Below are positions 22,886-31,787 of a DNA stretch of 64,000 bases, piece by piece. The notes beneath the pieces are model-generated. The model searched no databases and was not told where the DNA came from. It worked only from the letters and a program-made list of their open reading frames with translations. A program made the position numbers and the translations under genes. The DNA comes from Poindextera sp036272595 (GTDB taxonomy: Bacteria > Pseudomonadota > Alphaproteobacteria > Caulobacterales > Caulobacteraceae): positions 1 through 64,000 of the forward strand of contig DATAYM010000091.1 of assembly GCA_036272595.1 (NCBI GenBank), written 5' to 3'. Each line of letters starts with the position of its first letter. The first letter of the stretch is position 1.

Positions 22886-23966
22886 TCTCCACGATGCGCT
22901 CGGCCGCGCGGCCATCCCATTTCTCCGGTCGCCGCGCCGGAGCGGCGCCCTGGGCGATCGCCTCGGCGGCGGCGGCCAGGATGCCGTCCCGCGTCACGCC
23001 GCCCAGTCGATTGGTCCCCTCCAGCACGGTGATCGGCCGCTCGGTGTTCTCGCGCAGGGTGACGCAGGGCACGCCGAGCGCGGTGGTCTCCTCCTGCAGC
23101 CCGCCGCTGTCGGTGAACACGATCCGCGCCGAGCGGTTGAGGCTGAGGAACTCGAGATAGCCCAGCGGGTCGACCGCGCGCACGCCGGCGGCGGTCGGGT
23201 TCTGCGCGTCGATCAGGCCGGCGGATTCCAACGCCCGCCGGGTGCGCGGGTGCACCGGGAAGATGATCGGGATCGCGCCGGCGGCGGCCGTGACGGCTTC
23301 GACGATCCCGGCCAGCCGTTCCGGGCTGTCGACATTGCTCGGCCGGTGCAGGGTCAGGGTCGCGTACCGGCCGCGGGCGAGGCCGCAACGGCCGGGGTAG
23401 TCGAGCGCTTCAGCCTGGGCCAGGTGGGTCAGCAGGGTGTCGATCATGACGTTGCCGACGAAATGGATGCGTTTGGCGTCCACCCCCTCGGCGATCAGGT
23501 TCGTGTCGGCGATCGGGTCGGTGGTGAACAGCATGTCCGAGATCGCATCGACGCAAAGCCGGTTGATCTCCTCCGGCATGCTCATGTCGCGAGATCGCAG
23601 CCCGGCTTCGACATGCGCCACGCGCAAGCCGAGCTTCTTGGCGGTGATCGCCGCCGCCAGCGTCGAGTTCACGTCGCCGACGACGATCACGACGTCGGGC
23701 GCCGCCGCCTCCAGCACCGGCGCGACGGCTTCGATCACCCTGGCGGTCTGCTGGGCGTGGGTGCCGGAGCCCACGTCCAGATTGACGTCCGGGGCCGGCA
23801 TTCCGAGCACGTCGAAGAAGTCGCCGCTCATCGACCGATCGTAGTGCTGGCCGGTGTGCACCAGGGTGTGGCCAAATCGGTCCGGGCGCCGCGCCAGGGC
23901 GTGGATGATCGGGGCGGCCTTCATGAAATTCGGGCGCGCGCCGACGACGGTAAGCAGCCTGATCAT
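22854..23966 (-). CDS. wecB: UDP-N-acetylglucosamine 2-epimerase (non-hydrolysing)
   Basis: A 370-residue enzyme that interconverts UDP-GlcNAc and UDP-ManNAc. GT-B fold motifs visible: TVVGARPNFMKAAPIIHAL (start), VHTGQHYDRSMSGDFFDVLG, VVGDVNSTLAAA, HVEAGLRSRDMSMPEEINR with the catalytic Glu and Asp region, TLHRPSNVD with catalytic His, and FTDSGGLQEETTALGVPC. The ATG at 23966 overlaps the upstream glycosyltransferase stop by 4 nt (ATGA) and is the family start; the open frame upstream of it is shadow. Last gene of the leftward exopolysaccharide operon. It would supply UDP-ManNAc to the dehydrogenase gene at the other end of the locus. Confidence 0.95.
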   Translation of the reverse strand: MIRLLTVVGARPNFMKAAPIIHALARRPDRFGHTLVHTGQHYDRSMSGDFFDVLGMPAPDVNLDVGSGTHAQQTARVIEAVAPVLEAAAPDVVIVVGDVNSTLAAAITAKKLGLRVAHVEAGLRSRDMSMPEEINRLCVDAISDMLFTTDPIADTNLIAEGVDAKRIHFVGNVMIDTLLTHLAQAEALDYPGRCGLARGRYATLTLHRPSNVDSPERLAGIVEAVTAAAGAIPIIFPVHPRTRRALESAGLIDAQNPTAAGVRAVDPLGYLEFLSLNRSARIVFTDSGGLQEETTALGVPCVTLRENTERPITVLEGTNRLGGVTRDGILAAAAEAIAQGAAPARRPEKWDGRAAERIVEIIDRWAPQAA

Positions 23967-25234
23967 GGCGAGACGACCTCCGCGACCGGACCGGCATGCA
24001 TCGCGCCGGCGCCGGCGCAGGCGCGCAGGACCTCCAGCATGCGCCCCGCCAGCACCTGGCGGTCGTAACCGACGGCGGCCCGGGGTCCGCGATCGGCCAG
24101 CCGCCGGCGGAGGTCCGCATCGCGCATCAGCCGCACCACCGTCTCGCACAGCGCCTGGGGATTTTCCGGCTCGAAGGTCAATCCGACCTTTTCCCGCTCG
24201 ACGATCTCCGCCGATTCGCCGCGCACCCCGTGCAGCACGGGAATGCCCATGGCCATGCACTCGAACAGCTTCGACGGGATGACCGTCTCGAACAGCGGCG
24301 TCTTCTTCAGATGGATGACCGCCGCATCGAGCAGCGACCAGTAGCGCGTCACTTCAACGCGCGGAACACTGTCCAGGAAGATGACGTTGGTCAGGCCCGC
24401 GGCCCGCGCCGACGCCATCAAGGCCTTCTTTTCCGCTCCGTCGCCCAGAAGCAGCAGACGCACCCGCCTAGTCTCCGGCGTCTGCCGCAACCTCGCCGCC
24501 GCCTCGAGCAGCGTGGTCAGTCCATGGGCCATGCCATGGGTGCCGACATAGCCGATGACGAAGGCGTCGCTGAGCCCAAGCTCGGCCGCCAGCGCCCGGT
24601 CGCGCGACCCGGGCGCGAACCGGGCCAGGTCGGCGCCGTTGGTGACCACGTGGATCTTCTCGCCGTCGACGCCACGGGCGATCAGGGCGCGCCGAAACGA
24701 GTTGGTCACCGGAACGATCGCCGCGGCGTTGCGGTAGAGCTGGATTTCCAGCCGCTCGAGCGCGTCCAGGATCCTCCCGCCCCGCAGCGCGCCGACCGCC
24801 CGGATCGACTCCGGCCAAAGGTCCCTGAGTTCGAACACGAACGGCTTGCGCAACATCCTCGCCGCCGCCAGGCCGGCGCAGGCGGCGAAGAACTGCGGCG
24901 AGGTCGCCACGACCACGTCGACTCCCCGGACGAAGGGCGCCGCCGCGATCGCGCTGGCCATGTAGCTCGCATAGTCCAGCGACCGCTTCAGGAAGCCCTC
25001 GTTGGCGGTGATGTACGTCCAGACCCGCCTGACCTCGATCCCGTCCATGATCTCGCGTTGAAACAACCGATTGCGGTAGCCGTCGAACACCCGGCCGGTC
25101 GGAAAGTTGGGCGCGCCGGTCAGGACGGTGACCCGCTCGCCCGCGCGCACCCAGGCGCGCGCGTGTTCGAAGGTGCGCGCCGCGGGCGCGTTCACTTCAG
25201 GTGGAAAATTGTCGCTCAGGAACAGGACATGCAT
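23963..25234 (-). CDS. WbuB-like family 4 glycosyltransferase
   Basis: A 423-residue cytosolic GT-B glycosyltransferase of the GT4 family. N-terminal half has ILFLSDNFPPEVNAPAARTF-like text (FLSDNFPPEVNAPAARTFEH), TGAPNFPTGRVFDGYRN and FELRDLWPESIRAVGA, all typical of WbuB/WcaI-type enzymes. C-terminal donor site: VIGYVGTHGMAHGLTTLLEA, PSKLFECMAMGIPVLHGVRG with the usual E-x7-E-like spacing. WbuB transfers an N-acetyl-fucosamine-type sugar in other species; the donor here is unknown. Four nt from the heparinase gene and overlapping wecB by 4 nt. Confidence 0.9.
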   Translation of the reverse strand: MHVLFLSDNFPPEVNAPAARTFEHARAWVRAGERVTVLTGAPNFPTGRVFDGYRNRLFQREIMDGIEVRRVWTYITANEGFLKRSLDYASYMASAIAAAPFVRGVDVVVATSPQFFAACAGLAAARMLRKPFVFELRDLWPESIRAVGALRGGRILDALERLEIQLYRNAAAIVPVTNSFRRALIARGVDGEKIHVVTNGADLARFAPGSRDRALAAELGLSDAFVIGYVGTHGMAHGLTTLLEAAARLRQTPETRRVRLLLLGDGAEKKALMASARAAGLTNVIFLDSVPRVEVTRYWSLLDAAVIHLKKTPLFETVIPSKLFECMAMGIPVLHGVRGESAEIVEREKVGLTFEPENPQALCETVVRLMRDADLRRRLADRGPRAAVGYDRQVLAGRMLEVLRACAGAGAMHAGPVAEVVSP

Positions 25235-25238
25235 GCGG

Positions 25239-26864
25239 CTACCACTCGAAGACCACGTCCAGCCCGCCGGGCCCCACCGGCGCGGCCAACTGGACGGTCG
25301 GCAGACGGACGCCGAATTCGGGCCGCCATTCGGAGGGCTGGGCGCAGGCGCGGCCCGAGGCGCGCCAGCGGATTCTTCGGCCCCCCGGCGTGAGCAGCAC
25401 CCCCTGGCGCCCCTCCGCGTCCGCGGCGACCTCGACGCCCGGCGCCAGATGGTAGCGAGCCCATCCCGCCGGCGCGTCGCCGGCCTCGATGGTGTCGCTC
25501 ACGGCCAGACCGCCGGCCTGCATGCGCCAGCGCCGGCGGTGCAGCGGCGCCCCCGGCAGGCCGCGGTAGCCGTCGTGAGCGGCGGCGACCTCGAGCGGCG
25601 CGCCGCCGCGAACCTGCACATCGCGCGGGCGGGCGCGGCGGCCGACCCGAAACCCCGCCCAGACCTCCGACGAATTCTCGCCGCCGATCTCCACCGTGCT
25701 GTGCGAGGCGGTCGAGCGTTCCGTCTGCCGTCGGGCGTCCTCGCCGTAGGCCGACACGCCGCCGTTGACGATGACGCGCTCCTCGCCCAGCGACAATTCG
25801 AATGAAAGGGTATCGGCGTGGGCGTGGCCGGGCAGGTGATCCGGTCCGATCGGGGCGATGTCCAGCAACGCCGTCGCATCGCCGGCCGACATGCGGACAT
25901 AGCCGGACTCGGGCAGGGTCTCCAGCGGGGCCGGCGCATCCTCGGCGGCGCACAGCCCCAGCCGTCCGGCATAGGCCCGCAGCGCCGCCGGCCTCGCCGC
26001 CACGCCGAACGCGGCGTCGTTGAAGAAGCCGATCTCGCCGTCCGGGTGGGTCATCACGGCCAGCCAGCGTCGCATGGCCGCGGCCGTCGCCGTCCAGCCG
26101 GCCAGGTCGACCAGGGTCTCGCAGCCCGTGGCCCTGACCAGGTTGATGAGATCGAGCAGATCCTCCAGCACGATGGCGTGATACATCGGCGATCGCTCGA
26201 AATGGCCGCCGTCGGCCAGGACCTGCTCGCCCAATTGCCGCCGCATGAGGCCGAGCCCCTTTCTCCGCCAGCGCTCGGCTTCCGGTCCGTCGAAGAACAG
26301 GCCCGCGAAGGCCAGCGCCTTGGCGTTGGCGATCAGGTGATTGCCGAGCAGGCGCCATTCGATGCGCCGCTCGAGCCAGCGCGCCTGGACGGCGAGGCTG
26401 TCCAGCCAAGAGGGTTCGAAGGGCTGGCCGGCGAGGGCCCATTTGATCCAGTTCACCATCCGCAGCGAGACCGGGTACGGCTCCCACCCGGCGCCCTGAC
26501 CGGGCGGATTTTCCACGATCCAACGCTCCACCAGCGCCCGCGCCCAAGCCGACTGTTCCGCATTGGCGCGCGAGGCCAGCATGTCGAAATAGTGCAGGTT
26601 GTAGAGCCAGAGCCTGGATCGGCGCGGATCGTTCCAGGCCGCGGCCGCGGCCACCTCGTGCTCCTCGTTCAACAGCCGCAGCCGCGCCGGGCCGACCAGC
26701 GACGGCGCTCGTTCGGCCGGCGGCGCCCAGGGCCGGGCAAGGCTTCGCCGGCCCGGCGCGGGCGCCGGCGCGGGCGCCGGTCGGGGCAGCGGCTCGACCA
26801 GCCGGCCGAAGACCTGGATCGGCTTCAAGTGCCGCACGGTTCGCAACAGCCGGAGCCCATCCAT
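25239..26864 (-). CDS. heparinase II/III family protein
   Basis: A 541-residue protein with an N-terminal alpha/alpha toroid and a C-terminal beta-sandwich. Diagnostic segments: LWLYNLHYFDML (about 90-101), GWEPYPVSLRMVNWIKWALA, RLLGNHLIANAKALAFAGLF, DGGHFERSPMYHAIVLEDLL, and GHAHADTLSFELSLGEERVI followed by VNGGVSAYG, then SHSTVEIGGENSSEVW. These polysaccharide lyases cleave uronic-acid-containing glycans by beta-elimination; the NLHYFD subgroup is common in exopolysaccharide loci. No signal peptide is visible, so its site of action is unclear. The N-terminal linker has an Ala-Pro repeat coded by a short GC direct repeat (about 26745-26780). Confidence 0.9.
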   Translation of the reverse strand: MDGLRLLRTVRHLKPIQVFGRLVEPLPRPAPAPAPAPGRRSLARPWAPPAERAPSLVGPARLRLLNEEHEVAAAAAWNDPRRSRLWLYNLHYFDMLASRANAEQSAWARALVERWIVENPPGQGAGWEPYPVSLRMVNWIKWALAGQPFEPSWLDSLAVQARWLERRIEWRLLGNHLIANAKALAFAGLFFDGPEAERWRRKGLGLMRRQLGEQVLADGGHFERSPMYHAIVLEDLLDLINLVRATGCETLVDLAGWTATAAAMRRWLAVMTHPDGEIGFFNDAAFGVAARPAALRAYAGRLGLCAAEDAPAPLETLPESGYVRMSAGDATALLDIAPIGPDHLPGHAHADTLSFELSLGEERVIVNGGVSAYGEDARRQTERSTASHSTVEIGGENSSEVWAGFRVGRRARPRDVQVRGGAPLEVAAAHDGYRGLPGAPLHRRRWRMQAGGLAVSDTIEAGDAPAGWARYHLAPGVEVAADAEGRQGVLLTPGGRRIRWRASGRACAQPSEWRPEFGVRLPTVQLAAPVGPGGLDVVFEW

Positions 26865-26869
26865 GGCCG

Positions 26870-29002
26870 CTACCCCGCCAGTCGGGCCGCTTCGATGGCC
26901 AGCCGGCTGACCTCGAAAATCTCGTCCGGCGGGATAGGCGGCGGGCCGCCGGACGCGACCGCGTCCACGAAGGCGCGCGCGCAGGCCGATTGGCCCTTGT
27001 CCTGCCGCCAGCTTCGCGCCGAAGCCCGGCCCGGCCATCCATGCGCGGTCAGGCTGCGGAAATTGTCCAGGACCAGCGTACGCCCGGCGCAGAAGACCTC
27101 CAGGCGCTCCTTCGGGTAGGCGCGATGGCCGTTGGCGAGGTAGTTGACCACACCGACCGAGCCGTCCTCGAACCGCAGCGTGATCGTCGCCACGTCGGTC
27201 CGTGGCGGGCCGCCCGGCCGGTGCAGGCCCTCGGCGGCGATCGACGTCGCCGGCGCGCCGGCCAGATGGCGAAGCAGGTCGATGGCGTGGCAGGCTTCGC
27301 CGATGAGCCGGCCGCCGCCCAGCTCGGGGTCCTGCGTCCAATGCTCATTCGGCGCCGCGCCGGCGTTGAAGGTCATCACCATGGCCTTGGGTTCGCCGAC
27401 GGCCGCCAGCAGCCCTTTCGCGCGCACCGCCAATGGCGCGAAGCGGCGGTTGAAGCCGACCATCAGAACCGGTCCCTGGCCTGCGCCGCCGGCCTGGTCA
27501 AAGGCTTGGCGCACCTGCTCCAACTGGTCTGACGTCAGGCACAGGGGCTTTTCGACGAAGACCGAACGGCCGGCCTCGAGCGCGGCGATGGCATAGGCGG
27601 CGTGGCTGTCGTGCCGGGTGGCGATGCAGACGGCGTTGACGCCTTCGGCCCCGATCGCCGCGGCGGCGTCGGTGGCGGCGCGGCGGAATCCCTGGCGGCT
27701 CCCATGATGGGCCGCGGAGACCCCATTGGCCGAAACAAGCGTATGCAGCTCGGCCCCGGCCGCGCCCATGGCCTTGATCAGCACCCGTCCGGCATAGTTG
27801 CCGGCGCCGATCACCGCCAGGCTGGCGCGGCCGCCCGCCTGGCCCGGGCCGGGCCTGAGCTCGATCCGGCTCGCGGCGCCGGCCGCCTCGTCCGCCCGCG
27901 GATAGGTCAGCAGGATGCCCAGCGACGGCTCGGCGCCCGCAAGCACCTCGTAGGCCGCATCCGCCTGGTCGATGCTGAAGCGGTGGCTGACCAGGGCGGC
28001 GGCGTCCAGGCGGTCGGCGGCCATCATGTCCAGCACCGCTTCGAAATTGCGCTGTTCGGTCCAGCGCACGTAGCCGAAGGGGTAGTCGCGGCCTCGCTGT
28101 TCGTATTCCGGGTCGTAGCGGCCGGGGCCGTAGGAGCAGGAGACCTGGAATCGAATCTCCTTCTCGTAGAAGTCGGCGCGGTCCAGCGACAGTCCGGTGA
28201 CCCCGACCAACACGATCCGGCCGCGTTTGCGGCACATCCGCGCCGCCTCGGCGACCGGCCGGTCGCTGTCCGAGCTCAGTGTCAGCAGGACGCCGTCGAC
28301 GCCGCGGCCGCGCGAGAAGGCCTGCGCCTTGGTCAGCACGTCCTCGCCTTTCGACAGGTCGGCCGTCTGCGCCCCCAGGCCGCTGGCCAAGGCCAGCCGC
28401 GCGGGGTCGGTATCGATCCCGAGGACCCGGCAACCGCTGGCCAGCAGCATCTGCACGGCAAGCAGGCCGACAAGGCCCAGGCCGGTGACGACAAAGGCCT
28501 CGCCCAGGGTCGGCTCGGCCAGCCTGACGCCCTGCAGGGCGATCGCGCCGAGGACGGCGAAGGCCGCCGCCTCGTCGTCCACCGCCTCGTCGATCCGGGC
28601 GCACAGGTTGGCCGGCGCAACGACGACCTCGGCATGGGCGCCATTGGAGACCACCCGGTCGCCGACGCGAAATCCGCTGACGCCGGCGCCCACCTCCAGC
28701 ACCCGGCCGACGTTGCAGTAGCCCATGGCCATGGGCTGATCGAGCTTCGAGCGCACCGCCTCGAGCGTCGCCGCCACGCCGTCGGTGCGCGCCTTCTCCA
28801 GCACCTCGCGGACCCGTTGCGGCTGCTGGCGGGCCTTGGCGATCAGCGATCCCCTGGCGAAGTCGACCAGCGTCCGTTCGGTGCCGGCCGAGACCAGGCT
28901 GACCGTCGATCCGATCCGCAGGCAGCCGGGGCGGCAGAGCGGCGCGGGCGTCTCGACCACCAGCGTCTCGCCGCCGCGAAGGTCTTGCAGGACCTGTTTC
29001 AT
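26870..29002 (-). CDS. two-domain oxidoreductase: zinc-type MDR dehydrogenase fused to Gfo/Idh/MocA
   Basis: A 710-residue fusion. Residues about 1-350 are a medium-chain dehydrogenase/reductase (VSLVSAGTERTLVDFARGSL; VVTGLGLVGLLAVQMLLASG as Rossmann motif). Residues about 375-710 are a Gfo/Idh/MocA oxidoreductase (LAVIGAGNYAGRVLIKAMGA; RSVFVEKPLCLTSDQLEQVR with the catalytic EKP; GGGRLIGEACHAIDLLRHLA). The fused form is a recognised family in exopolysaccharide loci, often next to a heparinase II/III gene, as here. The reaction is not established; sugar oxidation or reduction at the nucleotide- or lipid-linked stage is plausible. ATG at 29002 overlaps the methyltransferase stop (ATGA). Confidence 0.92.
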   Translation of the reverse strand: MKQVLQDLRGGETLVVETPAPLCRPGCLRIGSTVSLVSAGTERTLVDFARGSLIAKARQQPQRVREVLEKARTDGVAATLEAVRSKLDQPMAMGYCNVGRVLEVGAGVSGFRVGDRVVSNGAHAEVVVAPANLCARIDEAVDDEAAAFAVLGAIALQGVRLAEPTLGEAFVVTGLGLVGLLAVQMLLASGCRVLGIDTDPARLALASGLGAQTADLSKGEDVLTKAQAFSRGRGVDGVLLTLSSDSDRPVAEAARMCRKRGRIVLVGVTGLSLDRADFYEKEIRFQVSCSYGPGRYDPEYEQRGRDYPFGYVRWTEQRNFEAVLDMMAADRLDAAALVSHRFSIDQADAAYEVLAGAEPSLGILLTYPRADEAAGAASRIELRPGPGQAGGRASLAVIGAGNYAGRVLIKAMGAAGAELHTLVSANGVSAAHHGSRQGFRRAATDAAAAIGAEGVNAVCIATRHDSHAAYAIAALEAGRSVFVEKPLCLTSDQLEQVRQAFDQAGGAGQGPVLMVGFNRRFAPLAVRAKGLLAAVGEPKAMVMTFNAGAAPNEHWTQDPELGGGRLIGEACHAIDLLRHLAGAPATSIAAEGLHRPGGPPRTDVATITLRFEDGSVGVVNYLANGHRAYPKERLEVFCAGRTLVLDNFRSLTAHGWPGRASARSWRQDKGQSACARAFVDAVASGGPPPIPPDEIFEVSRLAIEAARLAG

Positions 29003-29742
29003 TCGGGGCGGCTCCCTTGTTCGATCAGCGGCTTCTTCCACAGCACGAAGCGGAGGCTGGGGGCGCAGAGGGTCCAGAGCGCGCGCGGCACGATCGGGTC
29101 GAAGCCGGTCGCGATCGCCGGGACCAGCCCGTGCGCCTCGCCCAAGGCGTCCAGTTCGCGCGGAGTCCAGCTGGTGTGCGAGCTGTCGAGATAGCTCGAC
29201 CCGACCATGCCGAGGCCCCTCGCCAGGCGCAGTCGCCAGCCTTGCACCCGCCGCAGCAGCGATCGCCGGTCGGGCGCGGAGATGACGATCTGCCCGCCGG
29301 GCCGGGTGATCCTGGCCATCTCGGCCAGACATCGCTCCGGGCGGATGACGTATTCGAGCACGCTGAGGCAAAGGCAGCCGTCGACGCTTGCATCGTCCAA
29401 ATCGATGCGCTCGACGGTCGGGACCACGGCGAAGTCCAGCCGGTCATGGCCGCCCGCGCCGCGGGCCGCCCGCGCGGCCTCGATCATTGCCGGGGAGCCG
29501 TCGAGGCCAAGCACGCTGGCCCCGCGGCGCGCCAGCAGCCGCGCGAAAAAGCCGCTGCCGCAGCCGACATCGACCCAGCGCCGGCCGTCGAGGGCGAGCC
29601 GTGGCAGCACCTTGCGTTCGAACAGCGCCGCGCGCCGGCGAAACCCGCCGGACGCGTAGCGCCGGTCCCAGTCCGCCGCGAGGCTGTCGTGGTAGGCGAC
29701 GGCGTCTGGGATATCGATCGTCTGGACGGCCTGCATGGGCAT
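28999..29742 (-). CDS. class I SAM-dependent methyltransferase
   Basis: A 247-residue methyltransferase. Motif I is RWVDVGCGSGFFARLLARRG (about 55-74), followed by VLGLDGSPAMIEAARAARG and the motif DGCLCLSVLEYVIRPERCLA with the usual post-motif loop ARITRPGGQIVISAPDR. It probably methylates a sugar or lipid-linked intermediate of the polymer; substrate unknown. The ATG at 29742 (or MQAV at 29736) lies 7 nt after the upstream glycosyltransferase stop. Overlaps the next gene by 4 nt. Confidence 0.85.
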   Translation of the reverse strand: MPMQAVQTIDIPDAVAYHDSLAADWDRRYASGGFRRRAALFERKVLPRLALDGRRWVDVGCGSGFFARLLARRGASVLGLDGSPAMIEAARAARGAGGHDRLDFAVVPTVERIDLDDASVDGCLCLSVLEYVIRPERCLAEMARITRPGGQIVISAPDRRSLLRRVQGWRLRLARGLGMVGSSYLDSSHTSWTPRELDALGEAHGLVPAIATGFDPIVPRALWTLCAPSLRFVLWKKPLIEQGSRPE

Positions 29743-29749
29743 GAACTCG

Positions 29750-30646
29750 CTAGTCGAATTGCTGGATGTCGGGGCGTGGACAGCCGCGTGGACGCTCGGG
29801 CCGGGGCGGCGGCGCGCCGCGAAGGCGCATCTCGCGCAGCTTGAAGTCCACCTGCCGGTAGAGATCGGAACGCAGCCTGGCCCAGATGAACCCCACCCGT
29901 CCGGCCCGCCACGCGCCCTGGACCAGCAGGCAGTAGAGGCCCATCGCCTCGGCTCGCAGCGGCGCGCGATAGAACAGCCGCTTCAGCCACGCCCGCCGCT
30001 GGGTCGGGCCGCCGCCGAACGCGCGGGCCGGCGGGCCGGCGCCGTGGAACAGCTGCAGGGCCTCGCTGGTGGTGTAGCCGTTCTGTTTGTCGAACCAGGC
30101 GTGCAGGTCCGGGCTGTCGTGGTGCTCGAGGTCGCCCTGCAGCCGCGCCCAGGCTCCGGCCACCGACGGCTGTTCGTTGACCAGGACGTCGGTGAAGCGG
30201 CAACTGCCGGTGCGCCAGGCCCGCAGAAGGTTCTGCCGCACGGGCAGGGGGCGACCCATGAACCACAGCCGCCGCCGCACGACCAATCCGTCGGCCGCGC
30301 CGGCCGCGATGGCGGCGCGGATCGACGACTTGAGCCGATCGGTCAGCCGCTCGTCGGGATCGAGCTTCATGGTCCAGGGCTGGCCGAGCGAGAGACCGCC
30401 GACGGCGAAGTTCCACTGGTCGCCGAAGCCGCGGAATCGCCGCTGGACGACCCGGGCGCCGCCGGCCAGGGCCAGGTCGACGGTGGCGTCGGTGGAATAG
30501 CTGTCGACCACCACCACCTCGCGGGCGAAACCGCGCAGGTTGTCGAGCACGGCCGGCATGTTGTGCGCCTCGTTGAAGGTGATCATCACCACCGTCAGCG
30601 GCGCCGAGCGGGCCAGGACGTCGGCGTCGGGCGTATCGCGGGCCAT
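29750..30646 (-). CDS. family 2 glycosyltransferase
   Basis: A 298-residue GT-A glycosyltransferase. N-terminal catalytic domain: LTVVMITFNEAHNMPAVLDN, VVVDSYSTDATVDLALAGGA and MKLDPDERLTD, where the DxD-like metal site is DPDE. Members of this small GT2 group (with the later YTTSEALQLFHGAG and RRAWLKRLFYRAPLR segments) resemble KdtX/WaaE-type transferases. The ATG at 30646 shares one base with the upstream gene stop (TGATG). Acts at the cytosolic face; donor and acceptor unknown. Confidence 0.88.
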   Translation of the reverse strand: MARDTPDADVLARSAPLTVVMITFNEAHNMPAVLDNLRGFAREVVVVDSYSTDATVDLALAGGARVVQRRFRGFGDQWNFAVGGLSLGQPWTMKLDPDERLTDRLKSSIRAAIAAGAADGLVVRRRLWFMGRPLPVRQNLLRAWRTGSCRFTDVLVNEQPSVAGAWARLQGDLEHHDSPDLHAWFDKQNGYTTSEALQLFHGAGPPARAFGGGPTQRRAWLKRLFYRAPLRAEAMGLYCLLVQGAWRAGRVGFIWARLRSDLYRQVDFKLREMRLRGAPPPRPERPRGCPRPDIQQFD

Positions 30647-31785
30647 CAGTCCAACCTCACGCAGGAGGGTGCGGTCCCGCCGGCGATCAGCCACCGGTAG
30701 GCGGCCTCCATGTCGCCGGCGATCGGCTCCCAGCCGAAGTCGCGCCTCATCCAGTCGCGGGCCCGCGCGCCCATGACCGCCAGCTCGTCCCGCCCAAGGG
30801 CCATGGCCTGCGACAAGGCTTCGGCGAGCGGTCCGGCCGCCGCGGGCACGCACCAGCCGCAGCCCGCGGCCGGCAAAGCTCCCCACGGCGTCGTGGTGGT
30901 CGTGACCACCGGCAAGCCGGCCGCCAGCGCCTCGGCCACCGACATGCCGAAATTCTCGCTTTGGGAGGGCAGGACGAAGAGGTCGGCGGCGGCGTATTCC
31001 GCGTCCTTCTCCCGGCCGAAGCGCGGGCCGGCGAAGTCGATCCTGGCCAGGCCGAGCGCCAGGGCCCGCCGCTGCAGCAGCTGGCCGTAGCCGTCCTCGT
31101 CGGGGCCGACGAGGCGCAGCTCCCATTCGGGATGCCGCTGGGCGAGCGGCGCCCAGGCCTCCAGTAGCGCGTCCAGGCCCTTGATCGGATGGAGCCGTCC
31201 CAGATAGAGCAACCGCCGTCGGCCGCCGCCCGGCTTGCGCGGCGGCGCGGGCGCGGGCAGGTCGACCCCATTGGGAATGATCGCCACCGGCTGGCCCAGG
31301 TTGAAGGCGCGCAGGTCGCGGTACTCTTGTTCCGAGGTGGCGTGCAGCAGAGCGGCCCGGCGGACGGCGGGGCCTTGCAGCAGCCGCCAGAACAAGGATT
31401 TGCGCCGGGGTGAGCGCCGCAGCGCCACCGGGCTCAGGGTGCCGCGCGGGGAGACCACCAGTAAAGCCCCGGTTCGCGCCGCCGCCCAGGCCGGATAGAC
31501 GTTCGGCATCATCCAGAGGCTGTGCGAGTGAACGACGTCGGCGCTCGCGGCGCGGCGGGCGAGGGCCTGGCGCAGCCCTTCGGACAGGCCGACCCCGCCG
31601 ATCCTGGGCGCCTCGGCGAAGGTCTCGTGCGCCGGCGTCGCGAACGGCCGCGCGCCCTCGCGGGCCAGGCTGAGCAGGACGACCTCGTGGCCGCGCTCGG
31701 CAAGCGCCTGGCAGAGCCGCGGCGCGCTGTAGGACGGGCCGCTGGCCTCGTCGTCGACACGGGGGAGGGCGTGGACCAGGCGCAT
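30646..31785 (-). CDS. family 4 glycosyltransferase
   Basis: A 379-residue GT-B enzyme. N-terminal acceptor domain starts MRLVHALPRVDDEASGPSYS and includes DVVHSHSLWMMPNVYPAWAA; the C-terminal donor domain has LLYLGRLHPIKGLDALLEAW and LFVLPSQSENFGMSVAEALA with the retaining-GT4 E-x7-E pattern. I place the start at the ATG at 31785, 2 nt after the AsnB-like gene stop; in-frame sequence further upstream is shadow of that gene. Donor sugar unknown. Part of the same leftward operon. Confidence 0.9.
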   Translation of the reverse strand: MRLVHALPRVDDEASGPSYSAPRLCQALAERGHEVVLLSLAREGARPFATPAHETFAEAPRIGGVGLSEGLRQALARRAASADVVHSHSLWMMPNVYPAWAAARTGALLVVSPRGTLSPVALRRSPRRKSLFWRLLQGPAVRRAALLHATSEQEYRDLRAFNLGQPVAIIPNGVDLPAPAPPRKPGGGRRRLLYLGRLHPIKGLDALLEAWAPLAQRHPEWELRLVGPDEDGYGQLLQRRALALGLARIDFAGPRFGREKDAEYAAADLFVLPSQSENFGMSVAEALAAGLPVVTTTTTPWGALPAAGCGWCVPAAAGPLAEALSQAMALGRDELAVMGARARDWMRRDFGWEPIAGDMEAAYRWLIAGGTAPSCVRLD

Positions 31786-31787
31786 CG

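Noticed and set aside
26740..26785. GC direct repeat that looked like a regulatory or recombination element
   Set aside because: It lies in frame in the heparinase-like gene and encodes a simple Ala-Pro linker.
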